Of a DNA stretch of 64,000 nt, positions 15,998 through 25,183 are shown in pieces. The stretch is from Alphaproteobacteria bacterium (GTDB lineage Bacteria > Pseudomonadota > Alphaproteobacteria > Micropepsales > Micropepsaceae). The DNA is taken from NCBI GenBank assembly GCA_028871795.1, contig JAGWMG010000003.1:248001-312000 (forward strand). Reading direction: 5' to 3'. The position numbers and the translations under genes are program-made. Under the pieces are notes generated by a model. The model worked only from the letters and a program-made list of their open reading frames with translations. It was not told the DNA's origin and made no database searches. The first letter of the stretch is position 1; each line of letters starts with the position of its first letter.

Positions 15998-17412
15998 TGC
16001 AGTTTCTCCAGCCTGCGAGGATCCGATATGCAGCCCGCTATCGCTGACGCGGCAACGGTTGCGGGGCTTGCCAGATGCGAGCGCACATGCGGTCCCTGCC
16101 TGTCTTCGAAGTTCCGGTTGGTGGAGGCGATCACGCGCGCACGCGTCGAAAAGCTTTCGCCGCCGGTCGCCCCGCTCATGCACAGCGAACAGCCGGATTC
16201 ACGCCATTGGAATCCGGCATCAATGAAGATGTGATCCAGGCCCTCCGCTTCCGCTTCACGCTTGACCGTTGTCGATCCGGGTACACAGATAGCTGTGACC
16301 CTCGGCGCAACCTTGCGGCCCCGCAGAATGATCGCCGCTGCCCGTAAATCCTCAATACGGCTGTTGGTGCATGAACCAATAAACGCACCGCTGATAGGCA
16401 GACCTATCAGAGGCTTGCCCGGCTCCAGCTCGGCGTAGGCGAGCGCGCGCTCCTGCGAGGCGCGGGCAACCGCGTTAGCGGTTCGGGAGGGATCAGGCAC
16501 CACGCTGTCAATTCCGACGACATGCTCCGGGCTCGTGCCCCAGGTGATCTGCGGTGCTAATGCGGAGCAGTCGAGGGTGAGCTCGGCGTCATAGTGCGCA
16601 CCTGGATCGCTTACGAGACTACGCCAATAGTGGAGTGCATCGTCCCAGACCCTACCCCTCGGTGAGAATTCGCGGTCCTTAAGATAGGCAAACGTGATCT
16701 CGTCGGGGGCCACTAGGCCGGTGCGCCCACCAAATTCGACGGCCATGTTGCACAAAGTTAGTCGCGCCGCCATCGACATCGAGCGAACAGCGGCACCCGC
16801 AAACTCCACGGCATGACCGGTTCCTCCAGCCGCGCCGTAGCGACCGATCAGGGCCAAGATCAAATCCTTCGCGTACACGCCGGGTGCAGGCGCGCCTTGG
16901 AGATTCACGCGCATGTTTTTGGGCTTTGTCTGGATGATGGTCTGAGTGGCGAGCGCATGCTCGCTTTCACTCGATCCCACGCCCCATGCAAAGGCACCCA
17001 CTGCGCCCACCGTACAGGTATGGCTGTCTCCGCAGATGAAAGTCATACCCGGCAGCGCGATCCCTAGTTCCGGAGCGATGACGTGGACAATTCCCTGCCG
17101 AGGATCCGAAAGATTAAAGAACCGAATCTTGTGTGGAACGATGCGGGACGAAAACTCGCGGAGAAAATTGTCTCCGCCCGGCATGCGAGTCGTCATGCCT
17201 CTGCCAGGCAACGTTTCAAGCACATGATCAAGCGTACCGAAAGTGAGTTGCGGATTGCGCACTGTTCGGCCACACCGGTCCAGTTCTTTCAGCGACACCG
17301 CACCGCTGTATTCGTGCAAAAAATGTCTGTCGATATGAATAAGGTATGCCCCGTCGCCCAAATCGGCGATGACGTGGTCGTCCCATATCTTCTCAAAAAG
17401 TGTTTGAGACAT
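15994..17412 (-). CDS. Aconitase-family hydratase, large (LeuC-like) subunit
   Basis: A 472-residue [4Fe-4S] hydro-lyase subunit. Visible signatures are FICGDSHTCTVGAVGAFAWG, GSCTNSRIEDLRAA with the first cluster Cys, SGCSLCMSGATG with the other two, and STNRNFEDRQG in the substrate region. ATG 17412 follows AAAGGA; a TTG start five codons upstream is less likely. This size fits leucine-type isopropylmalate isomerase or dimethylmaleate hydratase DmdA. A lyase and a transporter instead of LeuA/LeuB nearby argues for catabolism rather than leucine synthesis. Confidence 0.8.
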   Translation of the reverse strand: MSQTLFEKIWDDHVIADLGDGAYLIHIDRHFLHEYSGAVSLKELDRCGRTVRNPQLTFGTLDHVLETLPGRGMTTRMPGGDNFLREFSSRIVPHKIRFFNLSDPRQGIVHVIAPELGIALPGMTFICGDSHTCTVGAVGAFAWGVGSSESEHALATQTIIQTKPKNMRVNLQGAPAPGVYAKDLILALIGRYGAAGGTGHAVEFAGAAVRSMSMAARLTLCNMAVEFGGRTGLVAPDEITFAYLKDREFSPRGRVWDDALHYWRSLVSDPGAHYDAELTLDCSALAPQITWGTSPEHVVGIDSVVPDPSRTANAVARASQERALAYAELEPGKPLIGLPISGAFIGSCTNSRIEDLRAAAIILRGRKVAPRVTAICVPGSTTVKREAEAEGLDHIFIDAGFQWRESGCSLCMSGATGGESFSTRARVIASTNRNFEDRQGPHVRSHLASPATVAASAIAGCISDPRRLEKLQ

Positions 17413-17469
17413 TACCAATCCTTTCAATTTTCATGTTGCTCTCCTAACTTGATACCGGGACGGTAAGCG

Positions 17470-17865
17470 TCAGAGCGACTTTAGGACTTGTTCGCCGATG
17501 GCGTGATCCTGGCTATAGCGACCACCAGCAATGCCCAACGCGCCAACAAGTGCTCCATCAATCACGATCGGAAGGCCACCGGGAATAAGGGTGATTTCCG
17601 GTTCCTTCATCACCGCATTCAGAAGAAAGGAATCGGACTTGATCATTTCGAGAACAGCTTGCGTGGACGTTTTGAAATTAACGGATGTCGTCGCCTTCCG
17701 CTGAGCAATGTCTAAATTGATATAGCCCGTCTGTTCGCTTCTAGCCGCAGCGACGATGCGCCCACCGGTGTCGACGATCGCGACCGCTATCGGTACGCCC
17801 TGCTCGCGTCCGGCCTTGACCGCTGCATTGATTAGGGCGAGCGCCACGTCGAGTGTAAGAGCCAT
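17470..17865 (-). CDS. GlcG/HbpS-family protein
   Basis: A 131-residue single-domain protein of the GlcG/HbpS/PduO-C family: ALALINAAVKAGREQGVPIAVAIVDTGG, a central helix AQRKATTSVNFKTST, then GGLPIVIDGALVGALGIAGG. Members have been reported to bind haem or cobalamin or to sense redox stress; many lie in organic-acid catabolic operons with unknown roles. ATG 17865 is preceded by AAAGG six bases upstream. It sits ten bases after the reductase stop, so the two genes are co-translated. Confidence 0.75.
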   Translation of the reverse strand: MALTLDVALALINAAVKAGREQGVPIAVAIVDTGGRIVAAARSEQTGYINLDIAQRKATTSVNFKTSTQAVLEMIKSDSFLLNAVMKEPEITLIPGGLPIVIDGALVGALGIAGGRYSQDHAIGEQVLKSL

Positions 17866-17875
17866 ATGCATCCTT

Positions 17876-19885
17876 TCAATTGCCTGTGGAATTGGGGGAC
17901 GGTGCCCAGAGGTTTTCGCCCAGATCGTGCGCCTCTCGTACCGTTGCCATGGTTGACCGGGGAATGTACGCGTCGCCGATGACATGGGTTTCGTAGCCAG
18001 CATCCTTGAGCGGCTTGACCAGTTCGTCTCTCGGTCTCCTGGGTGTGGCATAGGTGAAGAGCGAAACACCTTCAATCGCCGTTTCCCGACCGCTCATGAT
18101 GTTGCGGACTACGACACTCCCCTGCTCGAGATCGGTCTTTGGCGAAGGTTCCGACCATGGCCAGGCCTCGACGCCGCGCAGCAGCAACCGGCGATAAATC
18201 GCCTGCCGCTTCACCAGCGCTTCGTCACGGGCAAGACATTCGACCGGATTGATGATGACGACGCGAGCGAAGCGATGTGAAAGCACTTGAGCAGCCGAGT
18301 AGGTGACGTCAGTGCCATCGAAATCGTAAAGAACGGCCGTGCCGCTATCTTCGCGCATGCGCCCGAAATCGGCGATCAACGACCAGAGATCGGGTATGAT
18401 GCCCCACTCTTTCCACTCCGCGGGCAACTGAACGGGCCACAGCATTTCCCCGCCGGTCGCGACGACTACAGCGTCGGGATTTGTCGATGCGATTTCGTCG
18501 AAGGAAGCATTATGCGACAACTTGAAATTCACGCCTGCGCGCTGCGCGGCAGCGATCTGATAATCGAATATCGAACTTGCCGCTTCGCAGCCGGGCATGG
18601 AGGCATAAAGGCGCGCTTTCCCACCCAATTCCCCAGATTGCGAAAACAAGGTCACCTCATGACCGCGGGCGGCGGCGATCCATGCCGTCTCGAGCCCGGC
18701 AAGTCCGCTGCCCATGATCGTTAGACGGCGGCGCGAGGTGGCGCGCTTCGGCCACCAATCGACCTCGTCTATTCTCGCCACACGTGGATTGTTGTCACAG
18801 GCAAGCGGCTTACTGTGATGGACGACTTCGCCCCAGCAATTGTTGCCTGACACGCATTTGCGTATCATGCCATCACGGTTTTGCTGCGCTTTAATGCCCC
18901 AGGCGGGGTCGGCGAGAAGTGTGCGGCCCATCATGACGAAATCGGCTTTGCCGGACGAAAGCAGAGTTTCTGCCTGAACCGGCTCCACGATCCGTCCTGT
19001 ACTCGCTACGGGTACGCCATTGCAGTGCAATCGCAGGCGCCCAATCTCATCGGCATAGGTGCCGCGCGGCATGTGCATATCGGGTAGGTGCATGTAAAGG
19101 GTCGAGGCTTGGGTGCCCTGAACGAAATTCAGATAGTCGAGCCGGCACCCTCGAGTCAGCGCATCCGCGATCTTCCCCGCTTCATCCCAATCGATGCTGC
19201 CGGGTAATCCATCATTGCCCGGCAGCCGGATGCCGATGATGAAATGATCGCCACAGGTGGCTCTTATGCCGTCGACCAATTCGAAAAGAACCCGTATGCG
19301 ATTGGTCCGCTCCCCACCGTAGGCATCATTCCGATGATTCGACCAGGGCGAAAGAAATTGATGGTAGAGATGGCCATGGCCACTCGATATCTCGACGCCA
19401 TTGAACCCAGCTTTCTGCAAAGTCTCCGCGGCGGCAACAAAATCGTCGCGGGAAGTGGCAATCTCATCAGTGGACATGGCATGTGGCATTGTCCAGCTCA
19501 AATCGTCCGCCAAGGAAGATGGCGCGAGAGAGAAAGACTTGCGCCGAGGCCGCACATCGCCGCGACCCGTATCCTGGAGCTGGGCAATAATACCCGCGTC
19601 GCGCTTGCGCACAGCATCCGCCCACTGGCGCAGACCATCGATGCTCTGCCGCTGGTACACGCGTACTTGTGCGCCAAACACTTCTGCATGACGAAGCACA
19701 TTCAAGGGTTCGGTGACGATCAGCGACGCTCCGCCCGCGGCCCTGTTTTCATAGAACGTAATTAGCTCCGGCGTCACATCACCATTACATGCGCGGGCTG
19801 TGAACATAGATGCGAAGGCAATGCGGTTGCGGAAACGCTGCTCGCCAAGCTGCATGGCTGTGAAGAGATGGGGATAGGTCTCCAA
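17876..19885 (-). CDS. Old-yellow-enzyme reductase, dienoyl-CoA reductase/trimethylamine dehydrogenase type
   Basis: A 669-residue modular flavoenzyme: an FMN TIM-barrel (1-340) with GVEISSGHGHLYHQFLSPWSN, a linker cluster region, then an FAD/NAD(P)-binding half starting at RRLTIMGSGLAGLETAW. FadH and TMADH use four cysteines for a [4Fe-4S] cluster; here Cys344, Cys350 and Cys363 remain but the expected second Cys is Gly347. Members reduce activated C=C bonds or demethylate amines. In this operon reduction of an unsaturated acid is plausible. The cluster defect makes electron transfer uncertain. Confidence 0.75.
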   Translation of the reverse strand: METYPHLFTAMQLGEQRFRNRIAFASMFTARACNGDVTPELITFYENRAAGGASLIVTEPLNVLRHAEVFGAQVRVYQRQSIDGLRQWADAVRKRDAGIIAQLQDTGRGDVRPRRKSFSLAPSSLADDLSWTMPHAMSTDEIATSRDDFVAAAETLQKAGFNGVEISSGHGHLYHQFLSPWSNHRNDAYGGERTNRIRVLFELVDGIRATCGDHFIIGIRLPGNDGLPGSIDWDEAGKIADALTRGCRLDYLNFVQGTQASTLYMHLPDMHMPRGTYADEIGRLRLHCNGVPVASTGRIVEPVQAETLLSSGKADFVMMGRTLLADPAWGIKAQQNRDGMIRKCVSGNNCWGEVVHHSKPLACDNNPRVARIDEVDWWPKRATSRRRLTIMGSGLAGLETAWIAAARGHEVTLFSQSGELGGKARLYASMPGCEAASSIFDYQIAAAQRAGVNFKLSHNASFDEIASTNPDAVVVATGGEMLWPVQLPAEWKEWGIIPDLWSLIADFGRMREDSGTAVLYDFDGTDVTYSAAQVLSHRFARVVIINPVECLARDEALVKRQAIYRRLLLRGVEAWPWSEPSPKTDLEQGSVVVRNIMSGRETAIEGVSLFTYATPRRPRDELVKPLKDAGYETHVIGDAYIPRSTMATVREAHDLGENLWAPSPNSTGN

Positions 19886-19922
19886 GGGTCTAGGTCTCCA
19901 AGGATCGGCTCTTACCGGGTGC

Positions 19923-20249
19923 CTAATTCGTTAAGCGCTTGGCTCGTGCACCTGCTAGGATTGCATCCATGCCCCCAATCATCTGATCAACGCTCAATCG
20001 GGCCGCACCCAGTGAAACTACGTCGACGAATTTGGCCACGTCATAGAGCGATTGTGCGTACACGAAATTCTCGCCACGCATGACGACGGGAACACTGCGG
20101 ATGTCCAACATGCTGAACACTACCAACGCCCCTGGATTCTCGAGGATATTCACGAGCTCGAAGTCAATACCTCTCAATTTCAGAAATTCCTTGACTTTCT
20201 CACAGCTCGAGCAATGGCGCGCCCAATAAACTACGAGAGACAGTTTCAT
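19923..20249 (-). CDS. Glutaredoxin-like protein
   Basis: A 108-residue thioredoxin-fold protein: LVVYWARHCSSCEKVKEFLKLRGIDFELVNI with redox pair Cys-Ser-Ser-Cys, then SVPVVMRGENFV containing the cis-Pro. A C-terminal extension of about 30 residues is not typical. ATG 20249 is preceded by AAGGGGG; the frame upstream lacks protein character. It is the promoter-proximal gene of the catabolic operon, divergent from the LysR regulator. It may serve a thiol or Fe-S step of the pathway; this is inference. Confidence 0.65.
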   Translation of the reverse strand: MKLSLVVYWARHCSSCEKVKEFLKLRGIDFELVNILENPGALVVFSMLDIRSVPVVMRGENFVYAQSLYDVAKFVDVVSLGAARLSVDQMIGGMDAILAGARAKRLTN

Positions 20250-20372
20250 GGCCCCCTTGCCGTGGTTAGTGTCTCCACTGGGGCAAGTGACCTGCTGACT
20301 CACCCATCTGTTCGTTACAATCTCCGTTCCCCCGCCAGCGATCCTTTCAATTGTTGCGAAACCGTTGGGAGC

Positions 20373-20399
20373 ATGGACGGAAAGCACTGTCGCGTCCAT
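20373..20399. promoter_or_regulatory. Candidate LysR operator
   Basis: ATGGACG at 20373-20379 and its perfect inverse CGTCCAT at 20393-20399, with a 13 nt spacer, in the divergent gap between the LysR gene and the catabolic operon. The position, about 40 bases before the LysR start, suits an autoregulatory site. The arms do not show a perfect T-N11-A box. Confidence 0.4.
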
Positions 20400-20440
20400 A
20401 ATCGATTGAGCACAGCTTGTTAAGCGGGAGCTAACGATTT

Positions 20441-21340
20441 ATGGAACTTCGACATATGCGCTATTTTGTGGCTGCTGCGGAAGAACTGAACTTTACGCGT
20501 GCGGCTGAGCGACTGCACATCGCCACGCCGGCGCTCAGCGTACAGATCCGTAAGCTGGAAACGGAGATTGGCACGGACCTCTTCGTCCGTGAAGGCCGCG
20601 GCATCAAGCTTACTGAAGCAGGTAGGGTGTTCTTGGAACAAGCGCGTCGAACGCTCGCCGATGCCAACCGCAGTCTCGCGTTGGCGCGTCAAGCGGCGAA
20701 TGGGGAAATCGGCAATCTCTCAATCGGGCACAACGGACCGGCTGAGATTCTTATGTTTCCGCAAATCGTTCCAGCGTTCAAAAAACAATATCCGAACGTG
20801 CATTTCACCTTTCATAACCACAGGACTCCCCGGCAAGTTGAGATGTTACGCCGAGAAGAAATTGACGTAGGCTTTGTCTGGCAGCCCATTCCAACAGATG
20901 GGTTCGATGTGTGCGAGTTGATGAAGATACCTTTAGTCGCCGTACTACCTGAGGACCACCGGCTCGCATTGGCACCGAAAATTTCCATTAAGGATCTATC
21001 GCAGGAACCGCTAGTTTTATTTTCTCAGCTTCAGGATCATGAATCGTTCTATCAAATCGAGCAGCTATTCCTGCATGCGGGGACCATGTTAAGTGTGGCA
21101 TACGAGTCCGAGAATCTGTTGTCGATAATCAACTTCGTCTCCATGGGAATCGGCTGTAGTCTTCTTCCTGACTACACACACAGCATATTGAACCGTGTCG
21201 TATACAAGCCACTGCAACCTCCGAACATCGTGAAGGCTCTGGCAATTATCAAGAATAAGCGAAGCAGCGGTCTCACGGAACAGTTTTTCCAATTTGTAGT
21301 GGACAAGTTTTCCGTAACTACTCACATTGCGGCGAATTGA
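20441..21340 (+). CDS. LysR-family transcriptional regulator
   Basis: A 299-residue regulator. The N-terminal winged HTH MRYFVAAAEELNFTRAAERLHIATPALSVQIRKLETEIG is textbook LysR, followed by the PBP2 effector domain (about 90-290). GGGAG at 20425-20429 precedes the ATG. Divergent from the glutaredoxin-OYE-GlcG-LeuCD-lyase-MFS operon, it very probably activates that operon in response to a pathway acid. The TonB receptor and acyl-CoA ligase downstream may belong to the same regulon. Confidence 0.85.
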   Translation: MELRHMRYFVAAAEELNFTRAAERLHIATPALSVQIRKLETEIGTDLFVREGRGIKLTEAGRVFLEQARRTLADANRSLALARQAANGEIGNLSIGHNGPAEILMFPQIVPAFKKQYPNVHFTFHNHRTPRQVEMLRREEIDVGFVWQPIPTDGFDVCELMKIPLVAVLPEDHRLALAPKISIKDLSQEPLVLFSQLQDHESFYQIEQLFLHAGTMLSVAYESENLLSIINFVSMGIGCSLLPDYTHSILNRVVYKPLQPPNIVKALAIIKNKRSSGLTEQFFQFVVDKFSVTTHIAAN

Positions 21341-21621
21341 CTTGGCTTGCGTGAGGAGGCTGGTGGGCTGACGGCGAAACTTCTGTGGCTGCCGCCCGTT
21401 ATGCAAGAAGTTTCCGATCCAATGCGCGTGTGATCGAGTGCGGTCTTCTGTAAGGCCTTAGACACGGTATTTTCAGAAGCCGCCGGCCGGTATGGTGATC
21501 TGCGGACCAGGTCCAAATCTGAATCTCGAGCTTGGATGCTCACGATTCGCAACTGGGTTTCCTGATCCAGATCTGTTCGATCAATTTTATCCATTCGGAT
21601 TGTCGCCTTCTCACACCTCCT

Positions 21622-22161
21622 TTATCCGGCGTCAGGTAGATTTTGCGGTATGTTGCTCAATGCCGCCACAGCCTGCGCCGGATCTCGGTAATCCTCATTC
21701 TTCGTCAGCATGGCCCAGATGGTCCGCGCCATCTTGTTGGCCAAAGCGATCGCCACGAGCATCCTCGGCTTCCGCGCCGCCATGCGCGCCAGCCACGAAC
21801 CTTCCGGAATCGATTTACGGCCCAGCCAGTTCAGACGCGACATCGCCCCGATAATCAGCAGTCTGCGGATATCAGCCTGCCCTGGCTTCGAAATGCACCC
21901 GAGCCGCACCGCCCAGGCGATCCGCGCGGTTTGTTGGCCAGCGCGACCGACACGAGCCTTGTAAGCGATGCCAGACAGCCACTCCTTTCCGCCACTACTG
22001 TGGGCACGGGGCGTCAATCGGAGCCACGCCGCGAATTGGGGTCCAGAACGGAAAAGCGCAGCATCCGGCACAGCCGCCGCGATCGCGCTTGCAGTAATCG
22101 GCCCGATCCCCGGGATTGTCGCCAGTCGGCGACTGACGTCACTGGCGCGGTGCCACTTCAA
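21622..22161 (-). pseudogene. IS110-family transposase remnant (C-terminal part)
   Basis: About 179 codons matching only the C-terminal Transposase_20 half of an IS110-family transposase: LATIPGIGPITASAIAAAVPD, FAAWLRLTPRAHSSGGKEW, RRLLIIGAM, RKPRMLVAIALANKMARTIWAMLTKNEDYRDP. The DEDD catalytic domain is missing and the frame begins at a TTG. It is related to, but clearly different from, the intact transposase at 11552-12583. Relic of an older insertion between the LysR gene and the TonB receptor. Confidence 0.8.
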
Positions 22162-22445
22162 TCAACTGTTTGAAATCCATAACGGTATAATTGCGGGTCG
22201 AGTACAATAAACTCCTGATTAACGAACGATATGTAATCGATAATGGACACAAAATAGGATCCCGTCCAACTTCTCTAACCTAGAAAAGAATCTTCGCCTT
22301 TTTTGCGAGCGCTGGGGACAGGGGGGGCACGCGAAAGGACAGCTGTCCCTCTGGCATCACCATCCGTTCACGCGATCGGGTTGGCATTCTTTTTGGCTTT
22401 ATGAAGCCGAGCAACGGGGCGTCGGCGATTTCTTGGGAGGGGCAT

Positions 22446-24854
22446 ATGGGACGGAATTTCGTACACGAACTTTCTCAATCTTGTTCCTGGCGTACACTCA
22501 CGGCCGCAGCCCTGGGAGGTGGCCTCGCATTTCTGATCTATGGGCCGGCCGTTGCCGCCGATACCTCGTCCGATCAGTATGGCCAAATTGAAACAGTCAC
22601 CGTGACTGCCGAGAAGCGCGCGGAAAATCTCCAGAGTGTGGCAATCTCGGCCCAAGTCGTCAGCGCGCAGATGCTCAATCAGCAGAATCTAACTTCGCTC
22701 AATGATATGGTTCAAACCATTCCCTCAGTGCACATATCAGGTGTCGGTGGTGGCGGCCGAGCGAACGAGCTTTTTATTCGCGGCATTGGTTCAGGCAACA
22801 ATCAGTCTTTCGATCAATCCGTTGGTATGTTCATCGATGACATCTACCATGGTCGGTCGCGAACTAGCGGCGCGACTTTTCTTGACCTTGAGCGGGTCGA
22901 GGTATTGAAGGGACCTCAGAGCACATTCTTCGGAAATAACGCGATTGCAGGTTCCTTCAACATCGTGACCGCTAAGCCAAGCGACACGTTCGAAGGCTGG
23001 GCCCGCGCGCTTTATGGCGAAGACGGCCAATATGCGACAGAGGGCGCCATCAGCGGACCTATTACCGACACACTATCCGCGCGAGCGGCAGTGACCTTCA
23101 ACGGCCAATCCGGCTGGCTGACAAATGTGAGCACGGGGGGGCACGCGCCGGAGGAGGATAACATCGCTGGCAGGCTCACATTGCTCTTCACGCCCAACCA
23201 AGACCTCGATGCCACGCTGAAAATTGAAGGCAGCAAAAAGAACAACCGAGGTTCTTGGGGTGTGCAGGTCCTCGATTGTCCGCCGCCCTCTCCGTTTGTG
23301 ACCGCAGGATTCTGCAGCACCAGGATCGGTCTTGGTCTTCCGACGGGGCTCGGCAACAACAAGTTTGCGGATAGCGCAGGGACTGGCGACAAGCTCGACA
23401 CGGGCGAGACCGTTCTCACAGTCAATTACCGTCGATGGGATCACACTTTCACATCCATTACCGGATTTTACGACTACCACTACACCGGAAATCTGGATGC
23501 CGACTTTACGCCGCTGCCCTTATTGAATATTCAGGCCCCGGAGAAGTACCACCAGTTCAGCCAGGAGTTCCGCGTTGCTTCCCCCGCGGGGCAGTCACTT
23601 GAGTATTTGGCTGGAGCCTATTTTCAAACGGATCGCCTCTTCTTCCGGCAGGACTTCACGTATTACTTTCTGAGCCCGAAGATTGCGTCCATTCCACCCT
23701 TCGCCGCTCTCGTACCGTATCTGCCGCTCGCACAGGACGATAACTTCGGTCAGGATGAAGACAGCTATTCCGTGTTCGGGTCGTTGACCTGGAACGTGAC
23801 GGATCGTCTGAAGCTGAGCGGAGGACTGCGTGGAAGCTGGGTGCACAAGAGCTTCGACTGGAATCTGTTCTATGGAACCGGGACCCAGACCTATGGAGGC
23901 GTCGTCGCGCTGCCAGCGCCCGTAGCCACGCTTCCCGCAGCGCTGGGGCTGGGGAAAACCGGCACCATCAGCGGCGAGCGCGACGACCATGCCTGGATGC
24001 CGTCCGCCAAGATCCAATATCAGATCGACCCGGCCGCAATGGTCTACTTTTCCTATTCCAAGGGCTTCAAAGCGGGCGGCTTCAACGGCACCGACAACAC
24101 CGGCGTCGCCGCAAACCTGCCGTTCAATCCGGAAAGTGTAAATGCATACGAAGTGGGCATGAAGAGCGAGTGGTTTGACGATACGCTGCTTCTGAACGTT
24201 GACGCATTCCGCAGCGACTATAACAATCTTCAGGTTACATCAAATTTGACGTCTACCGGCGCCATCATAAGCTTGGTGACGAATGCGGCGTCGGCTCTGT
24301 CCCAAGGCATCGAATTCGACGGGCAATGGGCAGTCAGCGAGAATTTTCGCCTGGCAGCCGTGGGCACATACTTAGACTCACATTATGTCAGCTATCCAAA
24401 TGGCAGTCTCACTAATTTCCAAACGTTCTGTCGTGGCAGTTATGTACTTCCGGCTTGCACTGGCCTTCCGAATCCCGTGCCGTCGATCCAAAACCTCTCC
24501 GGTCGCCCGACGGAGTTCGCGCCTCAATTGAGCGGAAGCGTGAGCGGCACATACAGCGCGGCACTGCCAGGCAATTACCAATTGACCACCGAGCTGATTG
24601 CGATTTTCGCGTCCAGTTACTTTCTCACCAATGTCGATGATCCGCTCGTGAAGCAGAGTTCCTATGCGCGGCTCGACGCCCGGCTGACGCTTGAGAGCCC
24701 GGATCGCCGGTGGGCGCTCGATCTGATCGGGAAGAATTTGAACAATCAGATCATCGAGACATTCGCGCTTAACGTTCCGACCACGGTGGGCTCAGTTTAT
24801 GCCCAGAAGGAGGAACTCAGCAATATATCCATTCAAGTTCGCTATCAGTGGTAG
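22446..24854 (+). CDS. TonB-dependent outer-membrane receptor
   Basis: A 802-residue receptor. ATG 22446 follows GGGAGG and gives a signal peptide ending ...GPAVAA. A TonB box IETVTVTA lies near the mature N-terminus, then the plug domain (LNDMVQTIPSVHISG ... FIRGIGSG ... LERVEVLKGPQSTFFGNNAIAGSFNIVT). A long beta-barrel closes with an aromatic C-terminus (QVRYQW). The size and style match receptors for organic compounds in Caulobacterales/Sphingomonadales. Within the island it probably imports the compound degraded by the catabolic operon. Confidence 0.85.
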   Translation: MGRNFVHELSQSCSWRTLTAAALGGGLAFLIYGPAVAADTSSDQYGQIETVTVTAEKRAENLQSVAISAQVVSAQMLNQQNLTSLNDMVQTIPSVHISGVGGGGRANELFIRGIGSGNNQSFDQSVGMFIDDIYHGRSRTSGATFLDLERVEVLKGPQSTFFGNNAIAGSFNIVTAKPSDTFEGWARALYGEDGQYATEGAISGPITDTLSARAAVTFNGQSGWLTNVSTGGHAPEEDNIAGRLTLLFTPNQDLDATLKIEGSKKNNRGSWGVQVLDCPPPSPFVTAGFCSTRIGLGLPTGLGNNKFADSAGTGDKLDTGETVLTVNYRRWDHTFTSITGFYDYHYTGNLDADFTPLPLLNIQAPEKYHQFSQEFRVASPAGQSLEYLAGAYFQTDRLFFRQDFTYYFLSPKIASIPPFAALVPYLPLAQDDNFGQDEDSYSVFGSLTWNVTDRLKLSGGLRGSWVHKSFDWNLFYGTGTQTYGGVVALPAPVATLPAALGLGKTGTISGERDDHAWMPSAKIQYQIDPAAMVYFSYSKGFKAGGFNGTDNTGVAANLPFNPESVNAYEVGMKSEWFDDTLLLNVDAFRSDYNNLQVTSNLTSTGAIISLVTNAASALSQGIEFDGQWAVSENFRLAAVGTYLDSHYVSYPNGSLTNFQTFCRGSYVLPACTGLPNPVPSIQNLSGRPTEFAPQLSGSVSGTYSAALPGNYQLTTELIAIFASSYFLTNVDDPLVKQSSYARLDARLTLESPDRRWALDLIGKNLNNQIIETFALNVPTTVGSVYAQKEELSNISIQVRYQW

Positions 24855-25183
24855 CGAAGAAGGCAAGAATAACTCATCAACGATGCCATGATCGAGACGC
24901 CGCTTGAAGAGTCAAGACGCCGCATCGACGCGATATCTGTGATGCTTCGCTTGGTGGTTTGGCTCGACTGTGGTCAATTGGACGGCTCTAAAAACCTAGC
25001 GCCAAAAGACGCTGTCGAGATTTAATTTCACTGCTATTCTCAATGCTGAGGTATCAGCCGCGCAGCGCTCGTTCTGCACGCCGCCCGATAACAAGCAGAT
25101 CAAAGCAATAAACGAGAATTCGCATGAAATCCGTGTTTACCGTCAGCCGGGAAGGGCAGCGAAAAACTGAGAGGGGATCAGCG
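24855..25183. other. 329 bp gap between TonB receptor and acyl-CoA ligase
   Basis: No coding frame of protein character, RNA gene or convincing terminator seen. A promoter for the ligase may lie here but I could not place one. Confidence 0.4.

Noticed and set aside
15386-17412. Leucine biosynthesis genes leuC/leuD
   Set aside because: No leuA or leuB nearby, location on an island with a lyase and LysR regulator, and an altered LeuD motif; kept as LeuCD-like hydratase.
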